Origin: Candidatus Binatia bacterium
GTDB lineage: Bacteria; Desulfobacterota; Binatia; HRBIN30
DNA length: 64,000 nt
Direction of reading: 5' to 3'
Assembly (NCBI GenBank): GCA_023150935.1
Contig: JAKLJW010000018.1
Coordinates: 33,638-97,637 of the forward strand
The notes beneath the pieces are model-generated. The model had not been told where the DNA came from. It was given only the letters and a program-made list of their open reading frames with translations, and searched no databases. Of this stretch, positions 63,196 through 64,000 are shown in pieces (within the stretch, counting starts at the first letter, position 1; each line of letters begins with the position of its first letter). The position numbers were made by a program, and so were the translations under genes.

Positions 63196-63220
63196 GTAAG
63201 CCTCGATTGGTAGGGCTTAC
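63196..63220. promoter_or_regulatory. Inverted repeat upstream of the signalling gene
   Basis: GTAAGCC and GGCTTAC form a perfect seven-base dyad with an 11-base centre, ending three bases before the GTG start. It may be an operator or an mRNA hairpin affecting initiation. Confidence 0.4.
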
Positions 63221-63223
63221 GAC

Positions 63224-64000
63224 GTGCGTGAACTGCTAGTCCTATTCGTCGACGACGATCCGGACGACGTCGAGCTGGAGCGTGCCAGCCTGCGGCATGA
63301 CTTCGAGATCTCGGAAACGGTGGTCGACTCGCCGGAGACGTTCCGGGCCGCGCTGAGCGGCAATGCCTGGGATGTAATCCTCTGCGATTACTCCATGCCG
63401 CGAATGGACGGCATGGAAGCTCTGCGCTCCTGGCAGGCGTCAGGGATCGACGTACCTTTCATCTTCGTTACCGGTCGCCTGAGCGAGGACGTGGCCGTCG
63501 AGTGCATGAAGTCCGGGGCGACAGACTATGTCCTCAAGGGCAACCTCGCGCGGCTGCCGGCGGCCGTCGATCGGGCGTTGCGCGAGTACGCGGCGGCGAG
63601 AGAGCTCCGACGCATCGAGGCCGAGCGTGCCCGGGTCATCGCGGCGGTCGAGCAATCCTACGACGCCGTGGTCATCACCGACCCCGCCGGCTCGATCGTC
63701 TACGTCAACCCGGCATTCGCCCGCATCAACGGATACACCCTTGACGAGTGCCGCGGGCAAACGCCCCGTATTCTCAAGTCCGACGTTCGCGGTCCCGAGT
63801 TCTATGCCGGGATGTGGCGCCGAATTCTGGCCGGTAAACCCTGGAGTGGACTGACGGTTAACCGGCGCCGCGATGGCTCGCTCTACGACTGCGAGCTAAC
63901 GATCGCCCCTATCTTCGACGGCAACGGCCGCATCGCCAATTTCTGCGGCCTTCAGCGGGACGTCAGCGAACGGGTCGCCGCCGAGCGCGAGCTCCGTCAA
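63224..64000 (+). CDS. Receiver-PAS signalling protein, probable hybrid kinase or cyclase (3' end missing)
   Basis: The frame is open from GTG 63224 to the window end (259 codons, no stop). Residues 1-115 are a response-regulator receiver domain: acidic pair in FVDDDPDD, phospho-acceptor Asp55 in LCDYSMP, Thr83 and Lys105. A coiled linker (116-135) leads to a PAS domain (about 136-240) with YVNPAFARINGY and a PAC segment with FCGLQRDVSE. The output domain lies outside the window; histidine kinase or diguanylate cyclase are both possible. Confidence 0.85.
   Translation, partial: MRELLVLFVDDDPDDVELERASLRHDFEISETVVDSPETFRAALSGNAWDVILCDYSMPRMDGMEALRSWQASGIDVPFIFVTGRLSEDVAVECMKSGATDYVLKGNLARLPAAVDRALREYAAARELRRIEAERARVIAAVEQSYDAVVITDPAGSIVYVNPAFARINGYTLDECRGQTPRILKSDVRGPEFYAGMWRRILAGKPWSGLTVNRRRDGSLYDCELTIAPIFDGNGRIANFCGLQRDVSERVAAERELRQ

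Overview
The window is GC-rich, densely coded chromosomal DNA from a Gram-negative bacterium. It carries an outer-membrane lipid transport (Mla) operon, lipoproteins, Sec and Tat signal peptides, murein-recycling genes and a complete late hopanoid pathway. Several large secreted proteins have Pro/Thr linkers, beta-helix or SBBP repeats and Cys-rich 'CGD...CDG' segments. Together with a bacterial mevalonate pathway and a clade II nitrous oxide reductase, these suggest an uncultured Deltaproteobacteria-like lineage, with Binatota or Myxococcota relatives as the best guess. That placement is inference from gene content; no rRNA or marker gene is present to settle it. No phage, IS element, CRISPR array, rRNA or convincing tRNA was seen.

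Layout. 1-5264 (minus): nos cluster in transcription order nosC-like cytochrome c, nosZ, a fused NosB-like/NosL protein, nosD, nosF (cut by the window edge). 5689-6291: ThrH phosphatase. 6451-8280: secreted Cys-repeat protein. 8388-11924 (minus): mlaF-E-D-A-C. 12207-14540: secreted beta-helix protein with dockerin-like and cohesin-like parts. 14576-15945: glutaminyl cyclotransferase and a divergent thioesterase. 16260-17599: two adjacent toxin-antitoxin pairs (YefM/YoeB-like and VapBC-like). 18043-21313 (minus): Smr, cyclase-family, DUF1573 and PfkB genes. 21398-26055: bioB, a trans-sulfuration-type PLP enzyme and an M4 metalloprotease. 26103-27962: TetR regulator divergent from a diiron protein. 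28114-32017: acetolactate synthase and a long acyl-CoA dehydrogenase. 32956-36534: ldcA, a beta-lactamase-fold hydrolase and mpl, a murein-recycling operon. 36509-37244: DUF190 and crcB. 37468-38547: MauG-type peroxidase. 38743-45496: a giant SBBP-repeat protein and a glycosidase-like lipoprotein. 45671-48230: a second acyl-CoA dehydrogenase and a Tat-exported DUF362 protein.

The most striking region is 48428-60891. Ten tightly packed genes, mostly overlapping by 4 bp, encode mevalonate diphosphate decarboxylase, phosphomevalonate kinase, type 2 IPP isomerase, class II HMG-CoA reductase, mevalonate kinase, squalene-hopene cyclase, a single-chain HpnC-HpnD fusion, HpnE, HpnG and HpnH. One transcription unit therefore covers HMG-CoA to isoprenoid precursors and farnesyl diphosphate to adenosyl- and ribosyl-hopane. 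HMG-CoA synthase and farnesyl diphosphate synthase must be elsewhere. Three palindromic ACCGRMCGGT sites lie in the leader and look like regulator operators. Downstream, 61100-63007 encodes a Pro/Thr-rich secreted protein with a MYXO-CTERM-like tail, and 63224 to the window end is a receiver-PAS signalling protein, truncated by the edge.

A G-tract intergenic repeat recurs at five or more gaps (about 5606, 15971, 17976, 32371, 46867) in both orientations and is not explained by any gene.
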